The notes: generated from the letters alone by a model not told the origin. Shown: positions 44,792 through 56,887, counted from the first letter of the stretch. The stretch is 64,000 nucleotides of DNA from Sycobia sp. Sy_11 (GCA_018907035.1 JACCIC010000014.1:1216001-1280000); one strand, 5' to 3'. Translations and numbers: made by a program.

Positions 44792-46400
44792 TGATAATTT
44801 TTATTTTATGCTCAACATGTTATACAATAGTAATAATTGTATAAATCGAAATAAAGCTTAAGACTAATTTTGATTTCAATTTACATTGGTGCTTGCGTGG
44901 CTTATGAAGAAGGGGAATAATAGAGTTGATATCATGAAAATTAATCGGATTAAATAATGGAATAGTGAAATAATGCCGTAGGAGGTTGCGAAGAAGTATT
45001 AGGAATTTGGACTGTGGATTGTTTAGATATGAGATAATTGAAAAGGGCCACCTTCATGTCAGACGATGGAAGGAAGATGAAGTATGGAAGACTGAAGAGA
45101 ATAGCAGAAGATTGTAATATGGAATGACTTGCACACATTTCACTTAGTTTCACGTATAACTAAAAGAACCGACTGACGCCGAGGCCTAATATATAGCCTG
45201 GAAAGTACTTGAACAACTATGTAATCCCTTGATTGGCAAACGACTTATGTAGTGAGCATATTTCTAGATACTTTGCACGGGCAAGGCCTTAGCAGTGTCT
45301 CATTGTTTCATTTTAAGTTCGTCAGTGACGTCTCTTAGACTAACGGAATAGGAATCAAATTGTAAAACTAAGACCTGTATTGGACGTTTTCTAAGACGAA
45401 GGATTATAGATTTTTCGAAAAACAAAGAGTCGAGAAATGGTAGAAATATTAAGTATATGAGTAATTAAGCGTTTGCTTTCTCGAAATTTGCTTACTGTCG
45501 AGTTCTATGCCCAACCTTGCGAATTAGTTCTCACGAGCCTGGGAACTTAAATCTGAAATGACAGTATCGCGACAATTGACGGTCACTGCAGTAAATAAAA
45601 ATATTGACTTCGTGGATATTTTGAATAAAGAACAGATGGAAATAAACGACGAGTGAGCAAATTTAAATGCAGTATGCAATAATTAATCGTTTATATATAA
45701 TTTATTATTTAAAATGGAATAATTGTTTTCGATAAAATTTTGTATCGAAAAAAAATATCATTCAAGTCAAATAGAGGTTTGTTGAATATCTCTAATACGA
45801 TATAAATGAATAGCTCGTAAATAATTTATTTGCGACTATTCAAACAAGAATTTATCTGTTTGCTAAGTTGCTTAGTGCACACTAAACAAATACAGCGCGA
45901 TAATGATTACAAAAATTTCGCGAAATCTAATAACCGGTCAAAACATAAAATTGAAAATCTCGATGTATAAAACTATCAAATCAAGTACTGAAGATGTGCA
46001 AATATGTACAAATCTATAAGTACATACGTAAATGAAAAACTTGAGACGAAAGAATAGTTTCAATAATGAAGAAAATATACATATGCATAAGGCAAGAAAT
46101 AAAGAAAACTCAGAATTTAGATAGAGGAAAAGTACATACACACAGTAATAAGATAAGATAAAAGGAAGTAATAAAATTTTTCAGAACTCCACACCAACGA
46201 TGACAGTCATAAATAGAAGTGCAAAGCCCATATTAAAAAGTAATATTACCGCCGGAGCAAGTTACTACTCCCATGTACAGATGGCGCGATCGTATTTTAT
46301 AATTAAATATAGATATTCCTATATGATATACATATATTATCTGCATAGATGTAGATTTCTATATAATTTCGTTGCGCCAACTGTATGCCTGGATAGTGAC
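44790..46400. other. AT-rich stretch, no gene seen
   Basis: About 1.6 kb of AT-rich DNA with only a few frames just over 60 codons. No repeats of note. Confidence 0.55.
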
Positions 46401-46660
46401 TCTAACCTTGGGGGCCAGTGACACTTTATACACGGTCTTTTGCGCTTCCATTCGCACAGACAGCGCCTAAAAGGCCGAGCTCCGACCGAGGCTTGGCCCA
46501 TTCCATTCCACGGAAATTTCATGGAAGGTCTTGGGGCGGATGGCAGCGGGCCGTTTAAGCGAGTCCTTGGCCCGGACAGAGAAGCGTCAGCGGATTTTGG
46601 GTCACGGGACCGACGGGCGCAACGCACTCGCGCGATCCTCATCCGTGAATGGTAATTTTC
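46401..46660. other. Isolated GC-rich patch
   Basis: A sharply bounded ~260-bp GC-rich patch in AT-rich DNA. It is open on the plus strand at 46440-46655 (71 codons) and on the minus strand at 46642-46337 (101 codons). The minus-strand product contains CEWKRKRPCIKCH, with only three Cys, not enough to call a zinc finger. It may be an exon, a regulatory patch or a TE fragment. Confidence 0.3.
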
Positions 46661-46866
46661 GTATATGATACGTATCTTCGAGTAATAAATTCTAATTTAT
46701 CGCTCATTTCTCTCGAGGAATCTTATTGGTTTGATCCCCTGTCCTCGTTCTACGGCTAATTCTACAACCTCGCACTGTGTTACAATGTCAAATGTCAGTA
46801 AAAAAAAAACCCATATAAACAACGAAATACCTAATTTTATATCAAAAGGCTGACAGAGACGCAAAG

Positions 46867-46911
46867 AGTGTGTGTGTGTGTGTCAGTAAGAGAGAGAGAG
46901 AAGAGAGAGAG

Positions 46912-46959
<48 letters not shown>
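46867..46959. repeat. Compound (GT)n and (GA)n microsatellite
   Basis: About eight GT units, a short gap, then about 70 bp of GA with two interruptions. Confidence 0.95.
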
Positions 46960-46960
<1 letters not shown>

Positions 46961-47216
46961 TGCGCGACGCTCAGCGTGCATGAACGTGGAAACAGAAAAA
47001 TCATACGATAGCCGCGCTCGGAGCATCTGCGATCGCGCATACACGCGCGCGCACGTGCAGGCACGGACGGGGCGGAAAATCTATTTTCACGCGAGCGAGA
47101 GTCGCTCGGGCGTTATTAAAGTCCATATGCGGGCGCGACGGCCGCGCGAGGAGGATCTGAATTAGCATTTTTTCCGCGAGACCGGAGTCGCCGCGCCGCC
47201 ACGCAACCATTTTCTC

Positions 47217-47218
<2 letters not shown>
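46960..47218. other. CpG-rich stretch
   Basis: CpG-rich DNA with short CG and CA alternations. No gene is recognised. Confidence 0.45.

Positions 47219-47260
<42 letters not shown>
47219..47260. repeat. (TA)n microsatellite
   Basis: About 21 TA units inside CpG-rich DNA. Confidence 0.95.
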
Positions 47261-47265
<5 letters not shown>

Positions 47266-47412
47266 GAGCTAATGCGGCGCGGCGAAGATTAATGCATATA
47301 ACGAGCCGCGCAGCCATCACCCCCTCCCCCTCCCTTGCCGCGTATCTCGATGCGTATTTAAACTTTTTCGCGCGCGAGCGCGCTCCGGTGTGTTTTAATG
47401 GATGAGGAGCGT

Positions 47413-47437
47413 GGGGGAGGGGTAGGGCAGGGGGGGG
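47413..47437 (+). other. Canonical G-quadruplex motif
   Basis: G5, G4, G3 and G8 are separated by A, TA and CA. Confidence 0.85.
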
Positions 47438-47735
47438 TGGATCCGCGTCGAAACGCGCACGAATTCACTTACGTCCGCCGGCACTTTTATTTAGAAAACG
47501 TGAGGACGGTTACTGCCGCGTATTATACGCACATTGGATTTTTAATATGCGCGCATAAAGTTTCCTTCTATTTTAGCCGCATTAAATAATACGCGAGCGA
47601 ACCAGCCAGGGGCGGAAAAACTCCGGTCGGCCCTGTACTTTTGCCAAGCTCGTTTTGCGACGGCGAACGATGCGGTGGCCGGCCGGGCGCTTTTCCGATT
47701 GGGTATATAATATACATTAAGATCTCCAGGTGGAA

Positions 47736-47738
<3 letters not shown>
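47438..47738. other. CpG-rich stretch, no gene seen
   Basis: CpG-rich DNA ending in a TA tract. The 63-codon frame at 47398-47589 spans the G-quadruplex and is unrecognised. Confidence 0.45.

Positions 47739-47789
<51 letters not shown>
47739..47789. repeat. (TA)n microsatellite
   Basis: About 25 TA units. Confidence 0.95.
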
Positions 47790-47792
<3 letters not shown>

Positions 47793-48175
47793 ATATATAC
47801 GTGTGTGTTTACGAAAATATACATATAAGCTCGTACATTTTATAATTTGTGTTGTTTACAATTTTTGATTTATATATACAATAAAAGTTTTTACTATGCA
47901 GAACTTATTTGATGGTTGTAAAAGTTTTTTTCATTTATGTGTAATAGGCATCATATATATACTTGATTTTAAAAGAATAAATATTACCTTTATATACGTT
48001 AAAGTAACATAAAAATGTCGTAATAAGGAATGTCGGCGTATATACCAACTAAATTAGAATTTATTTCGTACTTTTATATGCTTGAGAAAATATTATTTTC
48101 GTTATAATGTAACTTCAGCTCTCTCGCGCTTCAACCCCTTTTAACATTCTTCATTAGCGTACAAAAATGAAAAAA

Positions 48176-48176
<1 letters not shown>
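47790..48176. other. AT-rich stretch, no gene seen
   Basis: AT-rich DNA without features. Confidence 0.5.

Positions 48177-48226
<50 letters not shown>
48177..48226. repeat. (TA)n microsatellite
   Basis: About 25 TA units. Confidence 0.95.
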
Positions 48227-48230
<4 letters not shown>

Positions 48231-49320
48231 CAGAACTTTTTATCATTCTCTATATAAGCATTAAAAGCAGGATGCATTATATGTACACACACACACGTGA
48301 GATTTTTAAAATTATTTTTAACGTTGAGAAATTCCAACTAAATACTTTGGAATTATGAATATTCCGGACGGAAAGCTGGCTTATTAACGTAGTTCTATAT
48401 ATATATAGAAAAAATATTTAATGTTTACGAATTGTAAGAAAAAAATTTATACATTATCTAGGAAATATTTTGATATAATTTTATTCCGTGTCCGATGCAC
48501 TTTTGATGCTCTATTCCATGACGAGGGTGAAAAACCTCATAGCGACGTAGTGAAGTCTTCCATATAACAATTATTGTATAGAAACACAATGAGGATGAAA
48601 TTGAGAAAAAAGATCGTCGCAATTAATGTCGCGCGCTTCATAACGAGGATACAAAAAATCAGCGTAGTCGCGGTATTTAACGAGGTAATGATTTTTTCTG
48701 CCCTTTTTACAATCAAAATTTTTACGAAAATACACTTTTTGCCCAAGGACAGCGAGTCCAGTGGTGTGCGACAGCGTTTGCGCACACTATTAGCCGACAA
48801 TTTGGCAGCAGGATTAAGTACTTCAAGGCAAAAAAATTGGGCAAAAATGTACAAATGTAATAAGCCGTTTCAAATTCTATACAGCGAAGAAAAGCCGACA
48901 AAATCACGTGTTTATTAACAGCTCTGTATGAAGCATAAGGGAGGGACCGATAATTATGCTATTTGGTATTAATTTGCGCGTTGCGAAAAATTAGGAGGAC
49001 GTTCGATTATTGTTTTTGTAAATTTTCAAAAAATCACCCGGATATTTGCGAATTTCAAATCGGCCGAAGGTAAGAATTTTTTTCTCTATTTTCCTTGTAC
49101 TATTTTATTAAAATTTCTTACGGCGTATCCGTATGTTCGAGGATACTTTATTTTTTAAGAACCATAATAACTGCGTTGTCAGATAGAAACGAAATTGATA
49201 ATTTTTATTTCTTAATCGTTAATAATCGCGTTGATATTGTTTCGTTTCCTAGTTGAGATGCAAATAGTTCAAAGAATAATTCTTGAAAATCTGTGCATTA
49301 AGCTAATGTACTAATATATA
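48227..49320. other. AT-rich stretch with opposed open frames
   Basis: A 114-codon plus frame (48574-48918) and a 105-codon minus frame (48854-48537) overlap. Neither is recognisable. The rest is AT-rich DNA. Confidence 0.4.
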
Positions 49321-49530
49321 TGTCATCAATACAGTCAGAATTGTAATCAATACAGTCAGACTGTCCTTTGGTTGTAATCACTCGCGTATAAACTAAAATG
49401 GTAATACTACGATTTTAAATACTAAATTTTTTGGTTTTACAAGGATAATTATAATCAAAGACAGTCCAAATGTCATTATATTCGTATAGTCTATTATTGC
49501 GTAGATACTGCAATACCGATAAAAATTTTA
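49321..49530 (-). mobile_element. MITE-like element related to the 29.9-kb copy
   Basis: Read on the minus strand from about 49528, the sequence follows the left arm of the 29870-30347 element: TTTTTATCGGT, TTGCAGT, TAATGACA, GGACTGTC, GATTAT, ATTATCC. It also has its own inverted repeat: ACAGTCAGACTGTCCTTTGG with the following GTTGTAATCAC (about 49350-49381) pairs with the reverse of 49443-49477. A 20-bp direct duplication (TCAATACAGTCAGA then TTGTAA or CTGTCC) sits at its edge. It has no coding capacity. Relationship to the first copy is clear in the outer ~75 bp only. Confidence 0.6.
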
Positions 49531-50479
49531 TGCATGTAATTTACAACTATAATTGAAAACTAATTTCAGTGATATCGAGTAATCGAGATAAATGTGAAAA
49601 GCGATATATTTAAATTTGGCAGATGAGCTAGAAAAACGAGATATCGGAAGATCAGCATTTAAAATATTTATTGATATTAAATATTGTCCTAGAATAATGA
49701 TCAGGCAAAATAAAAAGGTGTCTATTGAAAAACATAATGTTTCAGGTTATTGCATAGAGATTCTTTGATTATCCGTATACGTAGAAAAATTCAATGATAA
49801 ACATAAGCATTATACTGATCCGCGGGAGACAGTAAGTGCCGCCGAGAGCGTCACCACGCGGATACTTTTTTAACTGCTGCGATCGTTTTAGATTATTAAG
49901 AGGTGGCTCGGAATGGCTTCGATAACGGACGCTCGAATTTTGTTAATCCAATAATTTATTACAATCGCATTTTATTAATTATTTCATTGTTTACAACATA
50001 TCTATTTTAAATATCTGTTTATCAGTGCTTATATCATCAAAAAACCTCTTTTGCAACTTTCTTTCTCTTTATTTGTACAATTTTGGATAAAATTAATATT
50101 ACACACATTAGCATTTACCAAATTTTCATTTCTAATGTTTACTCGAATATGAATCTACTCTTCGAAAAAGGACCGAAATTTTCCTTTTGAAAATAACTAT
50201 TTATAAATTAAAAACGTTACTTTTAGCTCATTGCTTTTGTGTACTTCGGTGTACAACAACAGAAAGAAAAAAAAGTTTTATTAATTTCTCAGAAAAAGGG
50301 ATGCGATACTTGCTGCACGTCTTAACGTGCAATTTGATGACGTGCAAAACACGATATTGATTTATTTTAAACATTAAAAAGCGAAATACTACAGGCTAAT
50401 GATGTTAGCTTAATTGATCTTAGACTAATACCATAATTAATATAATTTCTCATATCAGGATAACATGATTAATATCAAA
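49531..50479. other. AT-rich stretch, no gene seen
   Basis: AT-rich DNA with one ~50-bp GC-rich patch at 49815-49865. It is bounded by ATCCGCG (49818-49824) and CGCGGAT (49857-49863) and followed by a T-run. Confidence 0.5.
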
Positions 50480-50545
50480 TATATACATATATATATATAT
50501 ATATATATTTTACTATTTATTTATTTATTTATTTATTTATTTATC
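50480..50545. repeat. (TA)n then (TTTA)n microsatellite
   Basis: About 14 TA units, a short gap, then about seven TTTA units. The only clear TTTA tract in the window. Confidence 0.9.
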
Positions 50546-50699
50546 GAAATAAACACAAGTTTGAATAATCTACTTAGCCTTAATATATTAGTATTAACTA
50601 GCTGTAACCCAGTTTTTCATTAACTATAACCATTTTTGCCGTAAAATCGTTGGTCAGTTTAAAAAAATTATTATTACGATGATTGTAAGACACTTCAGT

Positions 50700-51270
50700 C
50701 CGAGGACATAAATCAAATTTGTCACCGCACGACGGCAAAAATGAACGAAAATTCCGACAGACGGCGGGCAATTTTCGCTTCGAACGACACTTACCGGGCC
50801 ACGAAGCTCGACTATCGAAAAGCGCGTATCTCTATACGTCCGTGCAAAAGTTCGACTTCGGCTATTTTCGATTTGGCGCGGCCTCCGCCGCCTCCCGCGC
50901 GCATTTGCATACCCATCGGCCAAAGTTTTTTCCCCGGCCGTTTTTCAATTTCTTCCAAACTCGCAATTTGCATTATTGCCGCTGCTCGTGGATGTATGTG
51001 CGCACACACAGACGCGCGCGCGCACAGGTCTACGCCGCCGCCGCCGCCGCCGCCGCGGAAGTCGCCGCGCGGACGAATGCGCGGGCCCGTGGGGCTAGCG
51101 TTCGGGTACGCAGCGCGCCGGTGCGCGGTAAAAATTAATGGAACGCGCCGGAGTTTATATGCGAAACTTTCTGGTTCGCGCTGGATAGCCAGAGTGGGAT
51201 CGGGGGAGGGGGGGGGGAGGTTGCTTTCGCGGGCCATTCCGTGTTTTGAACTGCTATGATAAATGCGCAA
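50700..51270. promoter_or_regulatory. CpG-rich block with two POU octamers
   Basis: A CpG-rich block containing two perfect octamers, ATTTGCAT, at 50903-50910 and 50966-50973. They are in the same orientation, 63 bp apart, about six helical turns. This could be a POU-factor bound enhancer or promoter. It also holds (CCG)n at 51033-51057 and a G-run near 51206-51217. Overlapping open frames of 139-172 codons on both strands are unrecognised. The regulatory role is inference from motif and spacing. Confidence 0.2.
51033..51057. repeat. (CCG)n trinucleotide tract
   Basis: Eight CCG units in CpG-rich DNA. Confidence 0.9.
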
Positions 51271-51622
51271 ACGGCGTGTATGGTGGGGAGTAACATGTAG
51301 GTCGCTGCCTATTGGGATATTTAAGTTTCTTTGGACATAAAAACGATACAGAATTTAATCGATAGATATTAATAATCAATATGAAGGGACACAATAAAGG
51401 GAGATAAGTAACTGTTCTAAATATACCAAAAAAAAGCCTTGGCCTTTTTACCTATAATATTGAGAATCTTTTCAGAACATTTACAGATAATCTTTTCAGA
51501 TATTTACGTTATTCAATGAATATACAACATGATTATGAAACATTTGACGCAATAATGATTGTAAAATATCGAGTGAGCATCGGATTTTTCAAAAAAACAT
51601 AAATTAAACCATTTGTATCTCT
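51271..51622. other. AT-rich stretch, no gene seen
   Basis: AT-rich DNA without features. Confidence 0.5.
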
Positions 51623-51627
51623 GTATA

Positions 51628-51683
<56 letters not shown>
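51623..51683. repeat. (TA)n microsatellite with one interruption
   Basis: About 30 TA units with one G near 51633. Confidence 0.95.
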
Positions 51684-51686
<3 letters not shown>

Positions 51687-52416
51687 GAAAAGCTTGAAAT
51701 CTAAAAGTTCCCTCGAACTTTGTACATCGGGAAAGCGTATATTATGTACTATAGCGTGTCAAAGTGGAAAATACTCGAAAGCCGGCCAGGCGCATATTTA
51801 AAGTATACGTATATACGTATATACATATAACCGCGTGTATACTTTTCACTTTTGCTTTAGCGAACTTTAGGCAAGTCTTTTTTACTTATCCTGTATCGAG
51901 GCTTGGACTTTTTCATTAAACTGTTATTTATCGCGTCTTATTTTTTTGCTGCCACGTATTAACAAAATATTTATAAATCGGAAGATATTAATTGATTCTT
52001 CATACTTTAATGTGTAGTATATGCATCGATTCTCTATTATATAATAATTTTAGCAAAGTGTGGAAAGAGAAATAAATTTACCGGCGTACAAATACAGACA
52101 ATGTGCCTATAGTACAGACCTAAATCTACTAAACTACACTTTCAGTTGGATTCTTTATTTATATTAAAGTATATTTTCAGTTGGAATCGTTATTTACTTT
52201 CGTACTACAAAGAAATTGTCAACAACAATAAAAAAATTAGCCTCGTTCTAAAGCTGTTTAGTCGCAAAGACATGATTAATTATCTTATAAAGCGAGAAGC
52301 AAATGGCATTTAATGTAATGTTTATCATGAAAGATCTTCTCCAATTCCTTTGTTTTTAAAGCCGTTTAAAATTATCAATTAATGATCACCCGGTATAAAA
52401 GTACCAATTCGTTGCG

Positions 52417-52420
<4 letters not shown>
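51684..52420. other. AT-rich stretch, no gene seen
   Basis: A GTATAC/GTATAT-rich patch is near 51800-51830. A ~40-bp duplication holding TTTCAGTTGGA and CTTTATTTA is near 52138-52195. No coding sequence. Confidence 0.45.

Positions 52421-52479
<59 letters not shown>
52421..52479. repeat. (TA)n microsatellite
   Basis: About 29 TA units. Confidence 0.95.
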
Positions 52480-52482
<3 letters not shown>

Positions 52483-52531
52483 CCCAACTTAACGAAGCAT
52501 CGCGTGTCTTGATAACATCGACTACCGAGCG

Positions 52532-52539
52532 ATATATAT

Positions 52540-52594
<55 letters not shown>
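52532..52594. repeat. (TA)n microsatellite with phase shift
   Basis: About 31 TA units with one AA phase shift near 52550. Only ~50 bp from the preceding tract. Confidence 0.95.
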
Positions 52595-52596
<2 letters not shown>

Positions 52597-52864
52597 ACCG
52601 ATTATTATCGATATCGCGCGGAATCCATGCTAAACGCGTAAGCGGACAAGAAAATAAATTAAAACATTAGAGGATTTTTATTAATAGATATTTAATATAT
52701 ATGCACACATACCTCGAAAGTAATTTTCACCAAGGATTTTTGAGCGCAGACTTAAAGATTTCTCCTTCTGTGTGCTGAGTGCCCGGAGAAAGATATAGAG
52801 AAAGAGAGGTGCGGGAGAGAGAGAGAGAGAAAGAGTAATTTTTTCCTTCTAGTTATCTTTTTCT

Positions 52865-52920
52865 GCTTCCTTCCTTCTTTCCTTGCTTCCTTCCTTTCTT
52901 CCTTCCTTCCTTCCGTCCTG
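52865..52920. repeat. (CTTC)n / (TTCC)n tetranucleotide tract
   Basis: An imperfect TTCC repeat of about 55 bp. It gives a Lys/Glu/Arg minus-strand frame that should be ignored. A short (GA)n lies at 52812-52832. Confidence 0.9.
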
Positions 52921-53037
52921 CCGTTTTTTGACAAGCGTTGCGTGAATCTGGATGTAATAGGACGTGCGTGCCTGGCAGCTGGAACAAAGCGACGGGATCA
53001 AAGTTTAATTTTAATTCGATATTTTCAATGCGGCCGC

Positions 53038-53043
<6 letters not shown>

Positions 53044-53088
<45 letters not shown>

Positions 53089-53090
53089 TT
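53044..53090. repeat. (TA)n then poly-T
   Basis: About 18 TA units followed by T10. Confidence 0.95.
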
Positions 53091-53132
53091 CATTGTCTCT
53101 CTTTATATTATTTATATACAATCTGATAACAG

Positions 53133-53739
53133 GCCGGTCGAAATTGCGCATTCTATGCCCCCCTTTCCCCACATCGGTGTATTCTTGTGCTCTGAGTTCC
53201 TCTTTTATTCACAAGTTGATTACAGAGAAAGAGCTCCGTACCGTACATTGCGCGCATTGTTCCCTTCGATGATTGTGATTCTTTTTGCTTTAAATAGCTT
53301 TTTATACACGACCTCCCCCCCCCATCCACCCTCGCATTGTCAAACTTTCATTACAAATAACGCCTCGGAATTCCATTTCTCGTGCAAAATACACGAGATC
53401 AATTCGAACGAATGGAAAAATAGCCGACGGGATGCGCGTAATTACAGCACGAATTTGGTTTATATGAATTCTATATCACGTACCCCGGTTGCTATCGCCA
53501 TAATCTCGGATAAGAAAGTCTACGAATTGCACTCTGTTCAGAAATTCACGATGCTTTCTCTAATGCGGCACTTGGAGAACAACAGCATAACGTGCACGGA
53601 TAAAGCGCGTTTCATTAATTTAAGCGATGAGTTCGCAAGAAATTTCATTCTCGATGAATTGATAATTTGTGTTCTCTGCATAATAAATTTATCATTCCTT
53701 TTATTACAGTTTGAAAATAGAAAGAAAAAATTGCGGTAA
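53133..53739 (+). CDS. Candidate coding exon, unassigned protein
   Basis: The longest open stretch not made mainly of repeats. After the (TA)n-T10 tract a pyrimidine-rich run leads to an acceptor-like AACAG|G at about 53132. The frame then stays open for about 200 codons to a TAA at 53737-53739, which overlaps a donor-like GCG|GTAAAT. The first in-frame ATG is at 53155. The product would include HSMPPFPHIGVFLCSEFLFY, a hydrophobic segment near MIVILFALNSFLY, a mixed middle and a hydrophobic ELIICVLCIINLSFLLLQF before a basic end. I recognise no domain. The composition is modestly AT-rich, where so long a frame by chance is uncommon. Chance or a decayed gene remains possible. Confidence 0.2.
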
Positions 53740-54238
<499 letters not shown>

Positions 54239-54362
54239 AGGGAAAAAGAGCGGCAACGGCGTATTTCTATCCTTATTTTCTTTTATATTTATATAAATCG
54301 TTGCTAGTATTACCAGCGCGGGCTAGGTCGAGGCATCGGTAAATATTCTTCGAATGTTGGTT

Positions 54363-54412
54363 TATGTGTGTGCGTGTGCGTGTGCGTGTATGTGTGCGTG
54401 TGTGTGAGCGTG
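54363..54412. repeat. (GTGTGC)n / GT-rich tract
   Basis: GT repeat with regular GC and AT steps, in part a GTGTGC hexamer. Confidence 0.85.
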
Positions 54413-54826
54413 CACCAATGTGTGTGCATCTGAGGAAGTCAAGAAAACTATATCGGCTTTACCTCCCCCCCCCCTCTGTAGCGGACAAGGAAGCAAAAAT
54501 ACACCCCGCTCAAGCTTCGGTCGCTTTCTTCGATTTCTCTTCGAAATTTTTCTTAATAAAGCAAACCCGGAAAAGCTACAGATCGGTGAAGTCTCTCCGC
54601 TACCCCCCTCCCATTCAATGGCATGGAGGTAAAATCGTTTTCTCGGAGTCGAAGGGGAGGAAAGGGGGGGGGAGCAACACGATCGAAACGCCGCAAAAAA
54701 TAGATTTAATTTTTCAATTCCGAGATGAACAAATCGGATTATAGATCTTTCCGAATGTGAATACTTTATTCTCTACCGCTCTCGGTTTGAGCGCCAAGAC
54801 TGCGAGAGGGAAGGAGGGAGAGGGGG

Positions 54827-54830
<4 letters not shown>
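54413..54830. other. Mixed CpG-rich stretch, no gene assigned
   Basis: A 126-codon frame at 54364-54744 includes the GT tract and is unrecognised. C- and G-runs lie near 54466 and 54664. Confidence 0.4.

Positions 54831-54873
<43 letters not shown>
54831..54873. repeat. (TA)n microsatellite
   Basis: About 21 TA units. Confidence 0.95.
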
Positions 54874-54878
<5 letters not shown>

Positions 54879-55773
54879 CTATAAGATACGATACCTGAAT
54901 ATTTCAAGCGGAACAGATATCGAGGGTGAGACAGTGGAAATGAGGAGAGTATAGAGAAGGAAAGAGAGGACGAAGAGGAAGACGGTGCAATGGGCGGAAA
55001 AGAAGAAAGCATTTTTCAAGAAGCTTTCGTAATTAGTAGGTTGAATCATTGATTAGCCGCTAGGCAGATATAGCTTAACCTACACCCTCTCCCCCTCTAT
55101 CCCGTCTCACCGCTCTTCCGTAGAAAAAGGGGGGGGGGACGCTTTCTCTCCCGCGCCTCCAGCCCCTCTCTATCGGGCAGGCGAGGTTAAGTCCTTCCTA
55201 ATACAGCCTAAGATATTACTTTGGCGGATTAAAACTCGCGCGGGGCGAAAGAAAATTGGGGGTAAAAGGGGTGGGGAGGGATGGCGCCGAGCGGAAGGAA
55301 ATAGGGAACGCGAGCGCAAGCGCGATAATGTGAAAATTTAATTAGAATCCCGATCTCGGTCCCCTTTTTTTGCTACGTCGATATATATATATAAAACACA
55401 GTTCGAGGAGAGGCTTGGGGAATACCTGCGCGGTCCACGACGTGCATGTCGGAACTGTTCATTTTTTTTTTTTTTCTGCAGCTAACGGGAACCTGGGGAT
55501 CGGGAAGAGGTAGATCGGGAGGAGTCGGGGCGAGATTAGTTTTTGGGGAAAAAATTTATTGTGCTCGCCCTCCCCCCCCCCCTCCTCGGGGATTACTATA
55601 GCGTCGCTTCTGCATTCGTCGATTATACTCCAACGAAGGGAGCGGACGATGAAGGGGCGTCGGGGCGGGGGGTGATTTCTTTTAATTCTCGATGTATGTA
55701 GAACGGAGCGGGGTTTTCCGCGCGATGAGAATGTGAATTTGGAGAGCGAGCGATTTAATTTCATCAATAGAAA

Positions 55774-55776
<3 letters not shown>
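54874..55776. other. CpG-rich stretch with G- and C-runs, no gene seen
   Basis: Includes a G-run near 55129-55138, a G-quadruplex motif at 55258-55280, a short TA tract near 55380, a T-run near 55463-55476 and a C-run near 55570-55581. Confidence 0.45.
55258..55280 (+). other. Canonical G-quadruplex motif
   Basis: GGGGG, GGGG, GGGG and GGG are separated by TAAAA, T and A. Confidence 0.85.

Positions 55777-55832
<56 letters not shown>
55777..55832. repeat. (TA)n microsatellite
   Basis: About 28 TA units. It inflates a 196-codon minus-strand frame. Confidence 0.95.
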
Positions 55833-55836
<4 letters not shown>

Positions 55837-56883
55837 TTTGGCCATAGATAAAGTAAGCAAACTTGTGCTTTTACCGTTACAACTTATTGTAAGTTTCAAG
55901 TTGCATAGAGCAATTCCAATTCCAATTTCAGCGATCCATATATAATACAAACAAAAAAGCAAGAAATAACAAAAAAAAAAAATAAAATTATTATTGCCCG
56001 AGATACGTTGTGAATTAGCGATGAAAAAAAAAAAGAAAGAAAACATCAATAGACAGTTATAAATACTTGTATAATATAAGAACCGAGTACAAGGCTTTCG
56101 TCCAAATAATAATACCTTTAATAATGGCTTTAATATATGCGACTCGATATTTCGATTATTACTTCTATGTACATTTGCGTCTGCTTACCGCTGTTGACCT
56201 CGTTCTTATATCGTCGACCCCGTTACGTCTGGCAGGTCCGGCTCTTGACTTCCACAGCCGCGGCTAAACACAGAATTTAAATTTGCGCCTCGAAGATGAT
56301 TATCTTTGACGTGCGTAATATCGTCGATTGTAATTTTATGATACCTTTGTATTGAATTTGCCGAGGGTAGCCGCCAGTTAAACAGATATCGCTTCCTTCT
56401 TAGGAACTATGCGATATTTCTATTGATTTGTTATTTATTCGACTCTCTGTAGGCATTGGCAGAGGTTCGGTTTTTTTTTATTACTTCGCAAGTGTTTTTT
56501 TTTACGATCATTGAGCTGCGTCTGTGTGTAATTTAAAATTTTTCATTGATCGATTTTGGCGAAACGTCACATTGATTTTGTTTCCAAGACTCGCAGCCCG
56601 AACAGATCTGAAAAAAAAAATTCTTTTCAATTTTAACCTGTATTGTTCGCTTGCATTATTTCAAATTCTTGTTCTACAACTTTTACTGTTTATGTTAGAT
56701 GTTGACGTAGTTTAAAAAGACGTTTTTGTACAAAAAAATAAAATAATCGTATAGAATATTTGAATAACATGTAGGAAATATAGCTGTTGACCTAAAATTT
56801 TTGTTAATATATTGTTAAAAATTAAACCCGGAAGCATTTCGACCATCAGCACCGGAGCGTTAACACAAATCATATCCATTACA

Positions 56884-56887
<4 letters not shown>
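55833..56887. other. AT-rich stretch, no gene seen
   Basis: AT-rich DNA with A-runs near 55969 and 56023 and a small GC-rich patch near 56190-56265. Frames of 60-66 codons are unrecognised. Confidence 0.5.

Noticed and set aside
46337..46655. Zinc-finger-like Cys residues in the GC-rich patch
   Set aside because: Spacing and number of Cys/His do not fit a zinc-finger pattern, and both strands are open.
46725..46745. GGTTTGATCCCC resembling a pol III B-box
   Set aside because: No A-box upstream and no tRNA-like fold.
52942..53132. N-terminal part of the 265-codon frame 52942-53739
   Set aside because: This part is mostly Tyr-Ile and Phe coded by (TA)n and poly-T. Only the part after 53132 was kept as an exon candidate.
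55459..56049. 196-codon minus-strand frame
   Set aside because: It runs through a 56-bp (TA)n tract and A/T homopolymers; without those it is short.
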